A stretch of DNA of 64,000 bases from Muribaculaceae bacterium (GCA_022509165.1 JAFLTT010000005.1:62001-126000), one strand, 5' to 3'. Counted from the stretch's first letter, positions 27,876 through 38,428 are shown. Translations and numbers: made by a program. The notes: generated by a model from the letters alone, not told the origin.

Positions 27876-28304
27876 TTAGTCCGGGAAAGTCCATTGTGGG
27901 CATAGTTCCATAAGAGGCATGAGAAAGAAATCCCTTTCTGAAAGATGTGGATGGGGCACCGTAAGACATGAAGTGGAATATTTCAAGCTATCAATAGCCA
28001 TAATGTCTATATCTATCTTGCGGTCTATATAACCTCCCTGAGCATTCCGGTGTGACTCATTACAGATCTCTTTCTCTATCTTTTGCAAGGTTACAAGCAA
28101 TTCTTCAGGATGTAGACTGGTTTGAAATGAAACCCCGAGGTTTAGAAACCGGTTGCCGGATTCAAAACCCCAGGGTTCTGATTCAATATATGAACTCATG
28201 CAGCATACACCGAACATATCGGATATCTTTTGGAGGGCCAGCTCTATAAAGGCCTTCCGGTTGCCAAGATTGCTACCGATATTGATGTAGGCTACCGCCA
28301 TCAA
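27876..28304 (-). CDS. folK: 2-amino-4-hydroxy-6-hydroxymethyldihydropteridine pyrophosphokinase
   Basis: A 142-aa HPPK of folate synthesis, transferring pyrophosphate from ATP to hydroxymethyl-dihydropterin. Signatures are [17 protein letters not shown] at the start, [11 protein letters not shown], the ATP-site segment [11 protein letters not shown], and [21 protein letters not shown]. The length is slightly short of the usual ~160 aa but the core is complete. Its start overlaps the infB stop by 4 bp, so it is the tail of the rimP-nusA-infB operon. Confidence 0.95.
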   Translation of the reverse strand: MMAVAYINIGSNLGNRKAFIELALQKISDMFGVCCMSSYIESEPWGFESGNRFLNLGVSFQTSLHPEELLVTLQKIEKEICNESHRNAQGGYIDRKIDIDIMAIDSLKYSTSCLTVPHPHLSERDFFLMPLMELCPQWTFPD

Positions 28305-31198
28305 AGGCCTCTCTTCACTTCTACTTCTTCGTATCCCTCTATAAGGTCGCCCTCACGGATATCGTTGTATCCCTGCACACTTAGACCACAGTCGTAACCG
28401 GATACCACTTCCTTAACATCGTCTTTGAATCGTTTGAGACTGCCAAGGTCTCCGGTATAGATTACGATACCGTCACGGATTACACGCACCTTATTGTTGC
28501 GCTTGATTTTACCGTCACGCACAATAGCGCCGGCAATTGTTCCAACCTTGGAGATGTGATAGGTCTGAAGCACTTCGGCTGTTCCGGTCACCTCCTCCTT
28601 TATTTCGGGAGAAAGCAGACCTTCCATAGCATCTTTAACTTCTTCGATGGCCTTATAAATCACTGAATAGAGTCGGATTTCCACTCCTTCCTTCTCAGCC
28701 TCTTTTCTTGCGGCTGCAGAAGGACGCACCTGGAAACCGATGATGATAGCATCTGAAGCTGCTGCCAGAGTCACATCGCTCTCTGAAATGGCTCCCACTC
28801 CTTTGTGCAATACATTCACTTGGATTTCCGGAGTGGAAAGCTTTATCAATGCATCTGAGATGGCTTCAACAGAACCGTCAACGTCACCTTTCACTACCAG
28901 GTTGAGCTCATGGAAATCATTGAGCGCCCTGCGTCGTCCCAACTCTTCAAGTCCCAGACGCTTCTTGGTGCGTAGGCCAAGTTCGCGTTGCAATTGTTCT
29001 CTTTTAGTGGCAATTTCTCTTGCTTCCTGTTCGGTCTCAAGTACATTGAAGGTGTCTCCCGCAGTAGGAGCACCATTCATTCCAAGAATCATAACAGGAG
29101 TGGCAGGGCCGGCTTCCTTCACACGTTGGTTACGCTCATTGAACATAGCCTTGATTTTACCATAATGGGTACCGGCCAGAATCACATCACCTACCTTAAG
29201 AGTACCATTCTGCACGAGCACTGTGGCTACGTATCCTCTTCCTTTGTCAAGACTGGATTCTATCACTGAACCCATAGCCAGACGGTCGGGATTGGCTTTG
29301 AGGTCGAGCATTTCTGCTTCCAGAAGCACTTTCTCCATCAATTCCTCTACACCGATTCCCTTCTTGGCTGAGATATCCTGGCTCTGATATTTTCCGCCCC
29401 AGTCTTCCACCAGATAATTCATAGCAGACAGTTGCTCCTTAATCTTATCCGGATTGGCAGTGGGTTTGTCTATTTTATTTATTGCGAATACCATAGGAAC
29501 ACCGGCAGCCGATGCGTGATTGATGGCCTCGATGGTCTGGGGCATTACATCGTCGTCGGCAGCCACAATTATTATGGCTATATCCGTTACCTTGGCACCA
29601 CGGGCACGCATAGCGGTAAAGGCCTCGTGACCGGGAGTATCAAGGAAAGTGATATGCCTGCCGTCGGGCAATTTCACATTGTATGCTCCTATATGCTGTG
29701 TGATACCTCCTGCTTCTCCGGCAATAACGTTAGCCTTACGGATATAGTCAAGAAGTGAGGTCTTACCATGGTCTACGTGACCCATTACTGTAACGATAGG
29801 AGGACGTGACTGGAGGTCTTCATCACTGTCTTCTTCCGGAGCAATGGCTTCGCTCACCTCTGCACTCACATATTCGGTGGTAAATCCGAACTCATCCGCC
29901 ACGATGTTGATGGTCTCGGCATCCAGACGCTGGTTGATCGATACCATTACGCCCAAATTCATACAGGTGGCGATTACATTGTTCACAGGCACTTCCATAA
30001 GGTTGGCAAGGTCATTGGCTGTAACAAATTCTGTAAGCTTAATAATCTTGCTTTCCTCCTCTTCACGCCTTTGGTTCTCCAGTTCACGATTGTGGATGGC
30101 CTCTTTCTTTTCCTTTCTCCATTTAAGACTCTTCTTCGGAGCTTTCGTGGTGAGACGTGCCAGAGTTTCTTTTACCTGCTTCTGTACATCCTCCTGAGAA
30201 TATTCTTCATTGCGGCCCTTATCGTTCTTTTTGCCCTTGCGCTGATCATCTTTCCGGTCACCACGCTTACGGTCATTCTGACCCTGGTTTCGGCGATCCT
30301 CTTTTTTCTTGCCGTCGCCATTCAAACCGGCCTGGGCTGCCGCCTTTTCAATATCTACTTTTTCTTTGCCTATTCTGCGGCGTTTCTTCTTATCGCCACC
30401 TTCATTTTCACTCTTTCCTCCCGTATGTCCCTTTTTCTTCGGGCGGGTAGACTGATTAAGGCTTGAGAGGTCTATCTTTCCTAATACCTTTAATTCCTTG
30501 GGTGCTTCGGGAGTATTGAGACGGAATACATCATGATCCTCTCCGGCAATTTCTGCCTGATGTTCTTCAATCTCCGGTTCACCCTTTGGTTCAGGTTTTA
30601 CCGGTGGCACCTCTTCTATTTTTTTTGTTTCTACCGGCTTTTCCTCTTTCGGCGCTACAGGCTGAGATATCTCTACCTCTTTTGGCTTGGGAGCCTCTTG
30701 TTTTGGTTCCTCTTTTATTACCTTAGGCTCTTGTTGAGGCTTTGGCATTTCAGGTGCCGGTTGTTGAATTTTCGGTGCCTCAGGTTTCTTCACTTCTACC
30801 TTCGGCTCTTTCTTCACTTCCGCTGATGGTGAAGATACCGGTGTGGTAGCAACCTTGGGGGCTGGTTCCTTCTTTTCCGGTTTTGCCTGACGCCGGCCAT
30901 GGCGTGTATCTTCTAAATCAATCTTCCCCAACACTTTAAGGTGTGGCATTTCAGGTGCCTGCTGACGACGTTCGGCCTTTTCTACCCGGTCTGAGCGTCG
31001 TTCATTCAATTTACCTTCCACCTTTGCTTTTACAGCCTTGTCTTGGCTGAACTCTTTGCGTAGAAGTTCCACGGCAGCCTCATCGATTCGTGCGTTGGGG
31101 TTGCTGTCTACTTCTATATTATGTTTGCGGAGGAACTCCACCACGGTGTTCACTCCCACATTCAGGTCGTTGGCTACTTTACTAATCTTTGTACGCAT
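28301..31198 (-). CDS. infB: Translation initiation factor IF-2
   Basis: A 965-aa GTPase that places fMet-tRNA on the small ribosomal subunit. An IF2_N segment opens it ([21 protein letters not shown]). A Lys/Glu/Pro-rich disordered linker (residues ~60-350) precedes a second IF2_N-like region. The GTPase G1 is [15 protein letters not shown]2 [11 protein letters not shown]3 DTPGHEAF, and G4 NKID. Domains II, III and C2 follow ([23 protein letters not shown], ending [16 protein letters not shown]). It is 24 bp from nusA in the conserved rimP-nusA-infB order. Confidence 0.98.
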   Translation of the reverse strand: MRTKISKVANDLNVGVNTVVEFLRKHNIEVDSNPNARIDEAAVELLRKEFSQDKAVKAKVEGKLNERRSDRVEKAERRQQAPEMPHLKVLGKIDLEDTRHGRRQAKPEKKEPAPKVATTPVSSPSAEVKKEPKVEVKKPEAPKIQQPAPEMPKPQQEPKVIKEEPKQEAPKPKEVEISQPVAPKEEKPVETKKIEEVPPVKPEPKGEPEIEEHQAEIAGEDHDVFRLNTPEAPKELKVLGKIDLSSLNQSTRPKKKGHTGGKSENEGGDKKKRRRIGKEKVDIEKAAAQAGLNGDGKKKEDRRNQGQNDRKRGDRKDDQRKGKKNDKGRNEEYSQEDVQKQVKETLARLTTKAPKKSLKWRKEKKEAIHNRELENQRREEEESKIIKLTEFVTANDLANLMEVPVNNVIATCMNLGVMVSINQRLDAETINIVADEFGFTTEYVSAEVSEAIAPEEDSDEDLQSRPPIVTVMGHVDHGKTSLLDYIRKANVIAGEAGGITQHIGAYNVKLPDGRHITFLDTPGHEAFTAMRARGAKVTDIAIIIVAADDDVMPQTIEAINHASAAGVPMVFAINKIDKPTANPDKIKEQLSAMNYLVEDWGGKYQSQDISAKKGIGVEELMEKVLLEAEMLDLKANPDRLAMGSVIESSLDKGRGYVATVLVQNGTLKVGDVILAGTHYGKIKAMFNERNQRVKEAGPATPVMILGMNGAPTAGDTFNVLETEQEAREIATKREQLQRELGLRTKKRLGLEELGRRRALNDFHELNLVVKGDVDGSVEAISDALIKLSTPEIQVNVLHKGVGAISESDVTLAAASDAIIIGFQVRPSAAARKEAEKEGVEIRLYSVIYKAIEEVKDAMEGLLSPEIKEEVTGTAEVLQTYHISKVGTIAGAIVRDGKIKRNNKVRVIRDGIVIYTGDLGSLKRFKDDVKEVVSGYDCGLSVQGYNDIREGDLIEGYEEVEVKRGL

Positions 31199-31222
31199 TA
31201 TGCTTACTGGTGGGTTTTATTT

Positions 31223-32470
31223 TCAATCTTCAAATTCTGCCCTTATTACTTCAAGCACATGGGCTATGGTGTCATCCTCAAGATCGGCCATTTCAAGCTT
31301 CTCCGGAGTGGCGTTAAGCACTGCTTTGGCTGTGCCCAGGCCTATATTCTTGAGTTGCTCTATAACCCAAGAATCAATTTCATCTGCAAATTCATCCAGA
31401 TAAATGTCTTCTTCTCCCTCTTCAATATCTCGGTATACATCAATGGTGTATCCCGTCAGTTTGGTGGCAAGTCGGATATTCAGACCATTCTTACCGATTG
31501 CCAGCGACACCTCGTCGGGGTGAAGGAATACTTCGGCTTTCTTTTCTTCTTCATTAAGTCTGATAGAAGAAATGCTGGCAGGGCTTAAGGCCCTCTGGAT
31601 AAATAGCTGAGGGTTAGAAGTGTAGGAAATCACATCGATATTTTCGTTGCGAAGTTCTCTTACAATGCCATGTATACGGCTACCCTTAATTCCCACACAT
31701 GCTCCTACAGGGTCGATTCTGTCGTCATAACTTTCCACTGCAATCTTTGCCCTTTCTCCCGGTATTCTGGCCACAGCACGAATTGTGATTAGCCCATCAT
31801 GTATTTCTGGCACTTCCTGCTCAAACAGACGGCGCAGGAATGCCTCATCTGTACGGGATACTATCACCTTGGGATTAGTGTTGGCATTGTCAACCCTCTT
31901 CACCACACATCTCACCATGTCGCCCTTGCGGAAATTGTCGCTCGGGATCTGCTCATCTTTAGGCATTATTAGTTCATTGTGTTCGTCGTCAAGCAAAAGA
32001 GCCTCACGTTTCCAAACCTGATGAACTTCACCTGTAACGATCTCGCCCTCCAACTCACGGAATTTCTGACTGAGAGCCTCCTTCTGGAGGTCTAATATCT
32101 TGGATTGTAGTGTCTGACGAAGATTTAGAATTGCCCTTCGACCAAACTTCTCAAAATAAATCTGTTTGGACACATCCTCTCCTATCTCACACTCGGGGTC
32201 GATCTCACGGGCTTCCGTGATGCCTATCTCCCGGTCGGGATTCTCTACTGCCTCGTCGGGAACAACTTCCAAATTTTGATATATTTCGCAGTCTCCCTTG
32301 TCAGGGTTCATGATCACGTCGAAATTTTCGTCTGATCCAAACATCTTTGCCAGCACATTGCGGAATGATTCCTCAAGCACGCTGATCATCGTTGTCTTGT
32401 CAATGTTCTTGAGTTCCTTGAACTCCGCGAACCGGTCGACCATATTGACCGTCTCTGCCTTTTTTGCCAT
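31223..32470 (-). CDS. nusA: Transcription termination/antitermination protein NusA
   Basis: A 415-aa RNA polymerase-binding factor. An N-terminal NusA_N domain leads (FAEFKELKNIDKTTMISVLEE). An S1-like domain is next (GEIVTGEVHQVWKREALLL) and then two KH modules, marked by RIPGERAKIAVESYDD, DPVGACVGIKGSRIHGIVREL and HPDEVSLAIGKNGLNIRLA. A short acidic C-terminal part (DEFADEIDSWVIEQLK) completes it. This layout is normal for Bacteroidota. It begins 3 bp after the rimP stop codon. Confidence 0.97.
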   Translation of the reverse strand: MAKKAETVNMVDRFAEFKELKNIDKTTMISVLEESFRNVLAKMFGSDENFDVIMNPDKGDCEIYQNLEVVPDEAVENPDREIGITEAREIDPECEIGEDVSKQIYFEKFGRRAILNLRQTLQSKILDLQKEALSQKFRELEGEIVTGEVHQVWKREALLLDDEHNELIMPKDEQIPSDNFRKGDMVRCVVKRVDNANTNPKVIVSRTDEAFLRRLFEQEVPEIHDGLITIRAVARIPGERAKIAVESYDDRIDPVGACVGIKGSRIHGIVRELRNENIDVISYTSNPQLFIQRALSPASISSIRLNEEEKKAEVFLHPDEVSLAIGKNGLNIRLATKLTGYTIDVYRDIEEGEEDIYLDEFADEIDSWVIEQLKNIGLGTAKAVLNATPEKLEMADLEDDTIAHVLEVIRAEFED

Positions 32471-32473
32471 AGG

Positions 32474-32938
32474 TTAGAATTTCAATATGTATTTCGTTTG
32501 TTTTACATCGTTATATCCCAGAGTATGATCCACTTCCTCTATCACAGGCCGCTTCATCTCAGGTTTCTTCACCTTCTCTTTGCTTATTATGGTAAAGCTG
32601 TTTTCATCTGCACTCTTAAGTAGACCTGTAAGCTTCTTGCCATCCTTGAGAACTGTCTCTACTTCCTGGCCAACATATTTCAGATATTGCCTTTTCACCT
32701 TAAACGGCGAGGTAATTCCTGCGCTGCCTACTTCTAAAGTGTAGTCTTCCTTGTCACGGTCAAACTCACTCTCGATAGCCCTGGTGAGTTTCTCACACTC
32801 TTCTATCGATACCGGCGAATCGGAATCTATCTCTACCTCTATGAGATTATCTGGCTTTACCTGTACGTCTACCAAAAAGAGGTCGGTTCCTTCCAGATAT
32901 TTCTCTATGAAATCACGGATTGCTGTAGCATCTATCAT
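32474..32938 (-). CDS. rimP: Ribosome maturation factor RimP
   Basis: A 154-aa 30S-assembly factor. The N-terminal domain has IEKYLEGTDLFLVDVQVKPDNLIEVEIDSD, and the second has YTLEVGSAGITSPFKVKRQYLKYVGQEVETVLKDG, the family's usual VSSPGxxRPL-like segment being degenerate here (VGSAGITSPF). First gene of the rimP-nusA-infB-folK operon. A TATATTTG -7 box lies at 32993-33000 on the minus strand, giving a leader near 48 nt that contains a GGAGG/CCTCC hairpin. Confidence 0.92.
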   Translation of the reverse strand: MIDATAIRDFIEKYLEGTDLFLVDVQVKPDNLIEVEIDSDSPVSIEECEKLTRAIESEFDRDKEDYTLEVGSAGITSPFKVKRQYLKYVGQEVETVLKDGKKLTGLLKSADENSFTIISKEKVKKPEMKRPVIEEVDHTLGYNDVKQTKYILKF

Positions 32939-32992
32939 CTCTGTTTCTTAAAAAAGAGGAGGAGACTATTGCCCCCTCCAGGAATTCTTTTG

Positions 32993-33000
32993 CAAATATA
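32993..33000 (-). promoter_or_regulatory. Candidate -7 box for the rimP-nusA-infB operon
   Basis: TATATTTG on the minus strand about 55 bp before rimP matches TAnnTTTG; the -33 element is not conserved. The leader that follows can fold GGAGG to CCTCC around a G-rich loop. Confidence 0.5.
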
Positions 33001-33127
33001 ATGAAATTTATGCCTTTAGGATAATTCTTGTATTCCCTATTTCTCGACTCACTTTTTTATTTAATTATTTTTAACCTTTGTTTAATATTTTTAAAAGATG
33101 GTTGAAAGCTCTTTTTATGTGTTTCGC

Positions 33128-34867
33128 CTACTCTAATTCGGCCTCTATATCCTTTAGGAATTTGGCTAAATCTGCATTTTCTTCAACCACAATTTTGAGG
33201 AAGTCACGAGGATTAATACCCTGGTCAGTACTCTCCTTTTTCGGCTCCTCTACTTCCAGCCTTATAAAATCATTGCCTAAAGTCTGCTTCAGATAATCAA
33301 GCACTTCACTCATCGATGTCTCATAAGCCTGCTTCTGAGCCGGATGATCTACCTTTACCCTATAAATGGTAGAATCTATCTTTTCAGGCGTGGCTCCTCT
33401 CATTGCTGCCACAAGGATGCGCTGCTCGGGATGTGAAACGATATATCCTTCCCATGCCTCCTTGAATTGTATCTCATTGAAAGGGTTGTTTTTGGGCCCT
33501 TCCTCTATTTTTATGCCATTTTTCCCTGTCTCGGAAGAAAGACGGAAACTCTTGGGGCGGTCGGGATGTAACTTACGGGGACCGGACTGTATTCTCTGCG
33601 ATGCCTCTTCTCTTAAAGCCGGAGCGGGCTGAGGCTTGCTACCGTCCGGTGCCTCGAAAGGGCCCGAGGACTCTTTCGGTTGTTGGGGTTGAGAAGGAGC
33701 GGGAGTTACATTCTTCTGAGCTGAGGGACCGGGACTCGGAACCTTACTAACGGTCGGCTGAGGAGTGGAAAGCAAACGGCTTAGCCGGATGAGTGCCAAT
33801 TCTGCCAACAGACGCTTGTTGCTTGAAGTTCTGTAGTTTACATCCGTATCGTTGAGTATACGTATGGCCGCATAATACCACTCCACAGGTAACTGTGGCG
33901 CCTGTTCGTTGTATCTTTTTGCCCATTCTTCTGAAGTGGAAAGAAGTGATACCGTGCGTGGATCCGCACATACCATGAGATTTCGTATATGGTCGGCCAG
34001 ACCATTTATGAAGAACTGTAAATCGAATCCTTTGTCGGTTATCTCTTTTAATGTCAGTAAAGCCTCTGCCACTTCTCCACGCCTGAATATGTCTACAAGC
34101 CTGAAGTAATAATCCTGGTCAAGCACATTCAGTGACTCGATGGTACCTTCGTATGTGACATTGCCATGGGTAGATGCTGCCACCTGGTCAAAGATAGATA
34201 ATGCGTCGCGCATGGCTCCGTCGCTCTTAAGAGCTATTACCCCCAGTGCTTCTCTATCGGCCTTTATACCTTCTTGCTCTGCCACATATTGTAGATGGTC
34301 GATTATATCAGTAACCGTTATGCGACGGAAATCATATATCTGACATCGGCTCAGTATCGTGGGGATTACTTTATGACGTTCTGTAGTGGCAAGGATAAAC
34401 ACCACATTTTTTGGTGGTTCCTCCAGTGTCTTAAGAAAAGCGTTGAATGCGGAATTACTGAGCATATGCACTTCATCAATGATAAACACTCGGTATCGGC
34501 CATTCTGAGCCGGAATGTTCACTTGCTCTGTTATATTCCTTATATTCTCTACAGAATTATTGGAGGCAGCATCAAGTTCTACAAGATTAAAACTATTGCC
34601 CCTCTCGATAGCCTTGCATGATTCGCATTCTCCGCAGGCTTCTCCGTCGGAAGTTGGATTAAGACAATTGATGGTTTTCGCAAAAATTCTGGCGCAAGAG
34701 GTTTTTCCCACTCCCCTTGGGCCACAGAAAAGATATGCCTGTGCAAGCTTTCCACCGGCAATAGCATTTTTTAAAGTGGCTGTAAGTGCACGTTGGCCAA
34801 CTACACTTCTGAATGTAGCCGGACGATACTTTCGCGCGGATACTATATATTGATCTTTATTTGCCAT
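33128..34867 (-). CDS. dnaX: DNA polymerase III subunits gamma/tau
   Basis: A 579-aa AAA+ clamp-loader subunit. The N-terminal ATPase has Walker A FCGPRGVGKTSCARIF, a zinc-binding Cys cluster (INCLNPTSDGEACGECESC), Walker B FIIDEVHMLS, the sensor segment LATTERHKVIPTILSRCQ, and lid/domain III. Residues ~370-440 are a Pro/Ser-rich linker, and the C-terminal part is the tau-like region. A TATATTTG box lies at 34886-34893 upstream. The gene is divergent from the cobalamin adenosyltransferase gene across a 145-bp gap. Confidence 0.97.
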   Translation of the reverse strand: MANKDQYIVSARKYRPATFRSVVGQRALTATLKNAIAGGKLAQAYLFCGPRGVGKTSCARIFAKTINCLNPTSDGEACGECESCKAIERGNSFNLVELDAASNNSVENIRNITEQVNIPAQNGRYRVFIIDEVHMLSNSAFNAFLKTLEEPPKNVVFILATTERHKVIPTILSRCQIYDFRRITVTDIIDHLQYVAEQEGIKADREALGVIALKSDGAMRDALSIFDQVAASTHGNVTYEGTIESLNVLDQDYYFRLVDIFRRGEVAEALLTLKEITDKGFDLQFFINGLADHIRNLMVCADPRTVSLLSTSEEWAKRYNEQAPQLPVEWYYAAIRILNDTDVNYRTSSNKRLLAELALIRLSRLLSTPQPTVSKVPSPGPSAQKNVTPAPSQPQQPKESSGPFEAPDGSKPQPAPALREEASQRIQSGPRKLHPDRPKSFRLSSETGKNGIKIEEGPKNNPFNEIQFKEAWEGYIVSHPEQRILVAAMRGATPEKIDSTIYRVKVDHPAQKQAYETSMSEVLDYLKQTLGNDFIRLEVEEPKKESTDQGINPRDFLKIVVEENADLAKFLKDIEAELE

Positions 34868-34885
34868 TTATTATTTTTAATACCG

Positions 34886-34893
34886 CAAATATA
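34886..34893 (-). promoter_or_regulatory. Candidate -7 box for dnaX
   Basis: TATATTTG on the minus strand, about 20 bp before the dnaX start codon. The -33 TTTG is not seen at 19-21 bases. Confidence 0.4.
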
Positions 34894-35012
34894 ACTCTTT
34901 GAAACGGTTATTTTACCTATGCCTGAATTTTATATTGCAAAATTTTAGCCAATTTGCAACAATATCGCTCCACAAGCGTTTAAAATTATGAAAATTACCG
35001 AGATTTGAAAGT

Positions 35013-35579
35013 ATGGAAAAATCAACCGTTTACACTCGCACCGGCGACGGCATCAACACTTCCATTATTGGAGGCGACAGAATACCAAAATACTCGCTTC
35101 GTCTTGAGGCTTATGGCACAATCGACGAACTATCTGCCTTTTTAGGCAATCTTGTGGCCGATGATGCTGTAATAGATGAACAGCGCCTTCAAATTCTGAA
35201 GGTGCAAAACATGCTTTTCAACATTGGTGGATATCTGGCCACTCCTCCTACAATAAGAAAACCGGAAGTGCCCGGCCTTTCACAAGAAAATATTTCGGAA
35301 ATGGAAGAATGGATCGACATTATGGACTCCCAGCTTCCAAAACTCCATGATTTCATAATCCCGGGAGGATGCAAGGCTTCTGCAAAAGCAAACCTGGCAC
35401 GCACAGTTTGCAGAAGGGCAGAAAGAAGGGTTATCCAACTGGCAGCGCAAGAAGAAATAAACCTTCTGGTAATTGCTTACATCAACCGTTTGTCAGACTA
35501 CCTTTTTGTAATTGGCCGATACCTTAATAAATTTGCAAACTTCGAAGAAATTATCTGGCAAAAGCCGGAAAATATTTAA
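35013..35579 (+). CDS. Cob(I)yrinic acid a,c-diamide adenosyltransferase, PduO type
   Basis: A 188-aa enzyme that adenosylates cob(I)alamin to make coenzyme B12. PduO-type signatures are YTRTGDGINTSIIGGDRIPK, then RLEAYGTIDELSAFLGNL, and the C-terminal RTVCRRAERRVIQL followed by YINRLSDYLFVIGRYLN. These carry the ATP-binding residues and the RRxER motif. Length is normal. It is a free-standing gene; the DUF2795 gene follows after 100 bp. Confidence 0.95.
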   Translation: MEKSTVYTRTGDGINTSIIGGDRIPKYSLRLEAYGTIDELSAFLGNLVADDAVIDEQRLQILKVQNMLFNIGGYLATPPTIRKPEVPGLSQENISEMEEWIDIMDSQLPKLHDFIIPGGCKASAKANLARTVCRRAERRVIQLAAQEEINLLVIAYINRLSDYLFVIGRYLNKFANFEEIIWQKPENI

Positions 35580-35679
35580 TAAAATTATAAAGTAATTTTT
35601 ATTACTTTGATTCAATAATTTGAAACCACAAACCGTGCTCAGAGCAATTCCGTAGCACCAATAAAAGAAATCTTATAAT

Positions 35680-35901
35680 ATGTACTGGACACTTGAACTG
35701 GCATCAAAATTAGAAGACGCACCTTGGCCTGCAACCAAAGAAGAATTAATAGACTACGCCATGAGGAGCGGGGCTCCTATGGAAGTGATTGAAAACCTCC
35801 AAGAGATGGAAGACGAAGGCGAGACCTACGAAAGCATCGAAGAAATCTGGCCCGACTACCCCTCCAAAGACGACTTCTTCTTTAACGAAGATGAGTACTA
35901 A
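35680..35901 (+). CDS. DUF2795 domain protein
   Basis: A 73-aa acidic protein, MYWTLELASKLEDAPWPATKEELIDYA, then SGAPMEVIENLQEMED, ending DDFFFNEDEY. It matches the DUF2795 family common in Bacteroidota, whose function is unknown. It ends in a strong bidirectional terminator. About a quarter of its residues are Asp or Glu. Confidence 0.85.
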   Translation: MYWTLELASKLEDAPWPATKEELIDYAMRSGAPMEVIENLQEMEDEGETYESIEEIWPDYPSKDDFFFNEDEY

Positions 35902-35929
35902 AAAGAGGCTTAGGCCTCTTTTTTAGTAT
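35896..35929 (+). terminator. Strong rho-independent terminator after the DUF2795 gene
   Basis: AAAAAGAGGC and GCCTCTTTTTT pair around TTAG, extended by ACT/AGT, followed by a T-run. The A-run before the stem makes it likely to work in both directions. Confidence 0.9.
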
Positions 35930-36125
35930 CGTTGAAATGATTTAGCATACATCAGCGGCTTTAGTGGAGTAAAACGACGTAAAAAACCAGCTGGGTAGCG
36001 ATTTATGAAGTAAAAAAATCATGAGGCAATACTTTTAGTATCGAGGGTCTGAATTTAGAGAACGTCAGACGATTTGTGTAGAGAGAAGCGACTCCTCTGG
36101 TTTACTCCATCCTAATTAAGGATGT

Positions 36126-36156
36126 TTTGTATTTTGGGAATTATTTGTCAAATTTG
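36126..36156 (+). promoter_or_regulatory. Candidate promoter of the PIF1-like helicase
   Basis: TTTG at 36126-36129, a 19-base spacer, then CAAATTTG at 36149-36156 (one mismatch to TAnnTTTG). The start point would be near 36163, about 20 bases before the annotated ATG. Confidence 0.5.
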
Positions 36157-36164
36157 TGAACATG

Positions 36165-36301
36165 ATGGGATATAATCGAAAATGAAGGAATTGATGGAAT
36201 TTGAGGTTGACTATGATTGGACAGTGTCGGAACCTGAAGCAGTGTACGGCCGTAATGAGGTCAACCGGGAACTCAACACAGCATGGGATATAATCGAAAA
36301 T
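36165..36301. repeat. 19-bp direct repeat pair at the 5' end of the helicase gene
   Basis: ATGGGATATAATCGAAAAT occurs exactly at 36165-36183 and again at 36283-36301, 118 bp apart. The second copy encodes the WDIIEN segment of the helicase; the first overlaps the annotated ATG at 36182. Confidence 0.85.
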
Positions 36302-38428
36302 ACCGATTCTAATCTTTTCCTAACCGGGAAAGCGGGTACAGGCAAAACCACTTTCCTCAAAAAGCTCAGGGAAAAGTCACGGAAGAATATCCTTGTCCTT
36401 GCTCCCACGGGTATTGCTGCCATCAATGCTTCGGGGGTTACAATCCATTCCTTCTTTCAGTTTCCCCTCTCCCCCTTTGTGCCCGGTCAAGGCTTTATTT
36501 CAAGTGATCGTCGCTATCTCAGGTTGGGAATGAGCAAGAAATCTTTGCTCCAGTCAGTCTCGTTATTAGTGATAGATGAAGTGAGCATGGTACGTCCAGA
36601 TATTATTGACGCCATAGACCATAGTCTGCGTAAAATAAGACGTTCATCGCGTCCATTCGGAGGGGTTCAACTGTTATTGATAGGCGATCTTCGGCAATTG
36701 CCTCCGGTATTAAAGGAAGAGGAATGGAACTTACTGAGTCCTCATTACGGTTCACCATATTTTTATGAGAGCCTTGCCTTAAAAAAAGCCGGTATTCAGA
36801 TTGTGGAACTAACAATGGTGTACCGTCAAAAAGATCGTGAATTTATTGACATTCTCAATAAAATCAGAGATGGCATCATCGATAAAGATTCACTTTCTAA
36901 ACTTAATGAGAAATGTCTAATTAAGGCTCCCTTAAATGAGGAGGGATATATACGGCTTACCACCCACAACCAGCATTGTGCACGGATAAATGAGGAAAGG
37001 TTAAGTTCGCTTCCCGGAGAAACTTCTTTTTATGATGCAGATGTGGAAGGAAAATTTCCCGAATCCTCTTATCCTTCCGATTTAAGGCTTCGTCTTAAAG
37101 TAGGAGCCCAGGTGATTTTTGTAAAGAATGACATCAGACCAGAAAGAAGATTCTATAATGGCCTGATAGGTACGGTAGTGGCTTTATCAAAAGAGAAAGT
37201 CAGAGTCCGCATTCCTACGGGGAGTGTGGTAGATGTGGTTCGTGTGGAATGGGAAAACTTGGGATTTATCAAAAATGAGGAAACAGGAAAGATTGAACAA
37301 AAAGTGGAAGGTGTGTTCCGACAATTCCCTTTGCAACTTGCATGGGCCATCACAATCCACAAGAGTCAAGGACTCTCCTTCGATAAGGCTATAATCGATG
37401 CCACCAATTCATTTGTACCGGGACAGACCTATGTTGCCTTGAGCAGATGCAGGAGTATGGAAGGCCTCAAACTTGAGCGTCCGATTTCTATGAAGTCAGT
37501 GATAACCGATCATAACGTAAGTCATTTCATTCAGGAAAATCTAATAATCACAGACTCAAAAGCGAAGTTGGAAGAATTGAAAAAGGACTACCTGTTAAAT
37601 TCTTTTCTGGAACTTTTTAATTTTGACTCTTTGACTCAGGCCTTCAATGCATTGTCAAATAATTCATTGATGGAAGGTTCTTTTACTTTAGGCGATGGAA
37701 TGGCTGATTTGTTACAGATGCGTTTTCTTATTGAAAAGGAACTCACAGTAGTTGCAGTAAAGTTCACGTCTGCCTATTCCACTGAAACCATAAATGAGTC
37801 GGAGGGTAGTTTGGTGCACTTTCTTGAAAGAATCCAGAAGGCTTCAAAGTATTTTCACGACAAACTAAGGGAACTCGAATTTTATATCGACATGCTCCCC
37901 CAAGGAATGAATTTCAGCGAACGGGGAAAGAAATTGTTTGAAGCATTTATTTATGAATTACAAATTAAGGTCAAGGTTTTCTATTTCTTCACAAAAGAAA
38001 GATTCTCTGCGTCTTCTTTCGAAACCGCAAAAGAAAAGGCCATCTGGCAATTAGAGGAGAAAGCAAGAAGAAAAAAGGAGAAAGTATTTCGGAATAGAAA
38101 TTTTAAGAAAGAATCGGGTGTTAAAAAACCGAAGACACCCACAATAGACATTACTTTAGGATTACTCCGAGAAGGGAAAAACATAGAAGAAATAGCCGAG
38201 GTAAGATCGCTGAAAGAGTCAACAATAGTCACTCATCTCCTGACTCTAATTCAGAAGGGAGATATAAAGAAAGAAGAGGTTGTAGACATGACGATTTATC
38301 CTGAAGTGAAGGGAAAGATAAAAACCGTACAGGGATGCAATTTTCAAGACACTTTGGAAAGAGTGAACAAAGAACTCCCTTCTCCACTCCCTTCCTATCT
38401 CTTCCGATTATACTACCACCTATCTTAG
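36182..38428 (+). CDS. PIF1-like helicase with C-terminal helix-turn-helix
   Basis: A 748-aa SF1B helicase. Walker A is LFLTGKAGTGKTTFLKKL (K55), then VLAPTGIAAINASGVTIHSFF (motif Ia), Walker B LLVIDEVSMVRPD, IGDLRQLPPV (motif III), VELTMVYRQKDREF (motif IV), and AITIHKSQGLSFDKAIID with VALSRCRSMEGL (motifs V/VI). Residues ~685-735 (IDITLGLLREGKNIEEIAEV...IVTHL) form the HTH_40-type domain found in RecQ-like helicases. It probably resolves unusual DNA structures. The N-terminal ~35 residues are extra relative to typical relatives and contain one copy of a 19-bp direct repeat whose other copy spans the start codon. Confidence 0.9.
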   Translation: MKELMEFEVDYDWTVSEPEAVYGRNEVNRELNTAWDIIENTDSNLFLTGKAGTGKTTFLKKLREKSRKNILVLAPTGIAAINASGVTIHSFFQFPLSPFVPGQGFISSDRRYLRLGMSKKSLLQSVSLLVIDEVSMVRPDIIDAIDHSLRKIRRSSRPFGGVQLLLIGDLRQLPPVLKEEEWNLLSPHYGSPYFYESLALKKAGIQIVELTMVYRQKDREFIDILNKIRDGIIDKDSLSKLNEKCLIKAPLNEEGYIRLTTHNQHCARINEERLSSLPGETSFYDADVEGKFPESSYPSDLRLRLKVGAQVIFVKNDIRPERRFYNGLIGTVVALSKEKVRVRIPTGSVVDVVRVEWENLGFIKNEETGKIEQKVEGVFRQFPLQLAWAITIHKSQGLSFDKAIIDATNSFVPGQTYVALSRCRSMEGLKLERPISMKSVITDHNVSHFIQENLIITDSKAKLEELKKDYLLNSFLELFNFDSLTQAFNALSNNSLMEGSFTLGDGMADLLQMRFLIEKELTVVAVKFTSAYSTETINESEGSLVHFLERIQKASKYFHDKLRELEFYIDMLPQGMNFSERGKKLFEAFIYELQIKVKVFYFFTKERFSASSFETAKEKAIWQLEEKARRKKEKVFRNRNFKKESGVKKPKTPTIDITLGLLREGKNIEEIAEVRSLKESTIVTHLLTLIQKGDIKKEEVVDMTIYPEVKGKIKTVQGCNFQDTLERVNKELPSPLPSYLFRLYYHLS

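Noticed and set aside
30533..30826. Phe/Leu/Arg-rich plus-strand frame
   Set aside because: Antisense shadow of the Lys/Glu/Pro-rich linker of infB.
37981..38232. Minus-strand frame in the helicase gene
   Set aside because: Shadow of the helicase coding sequence.
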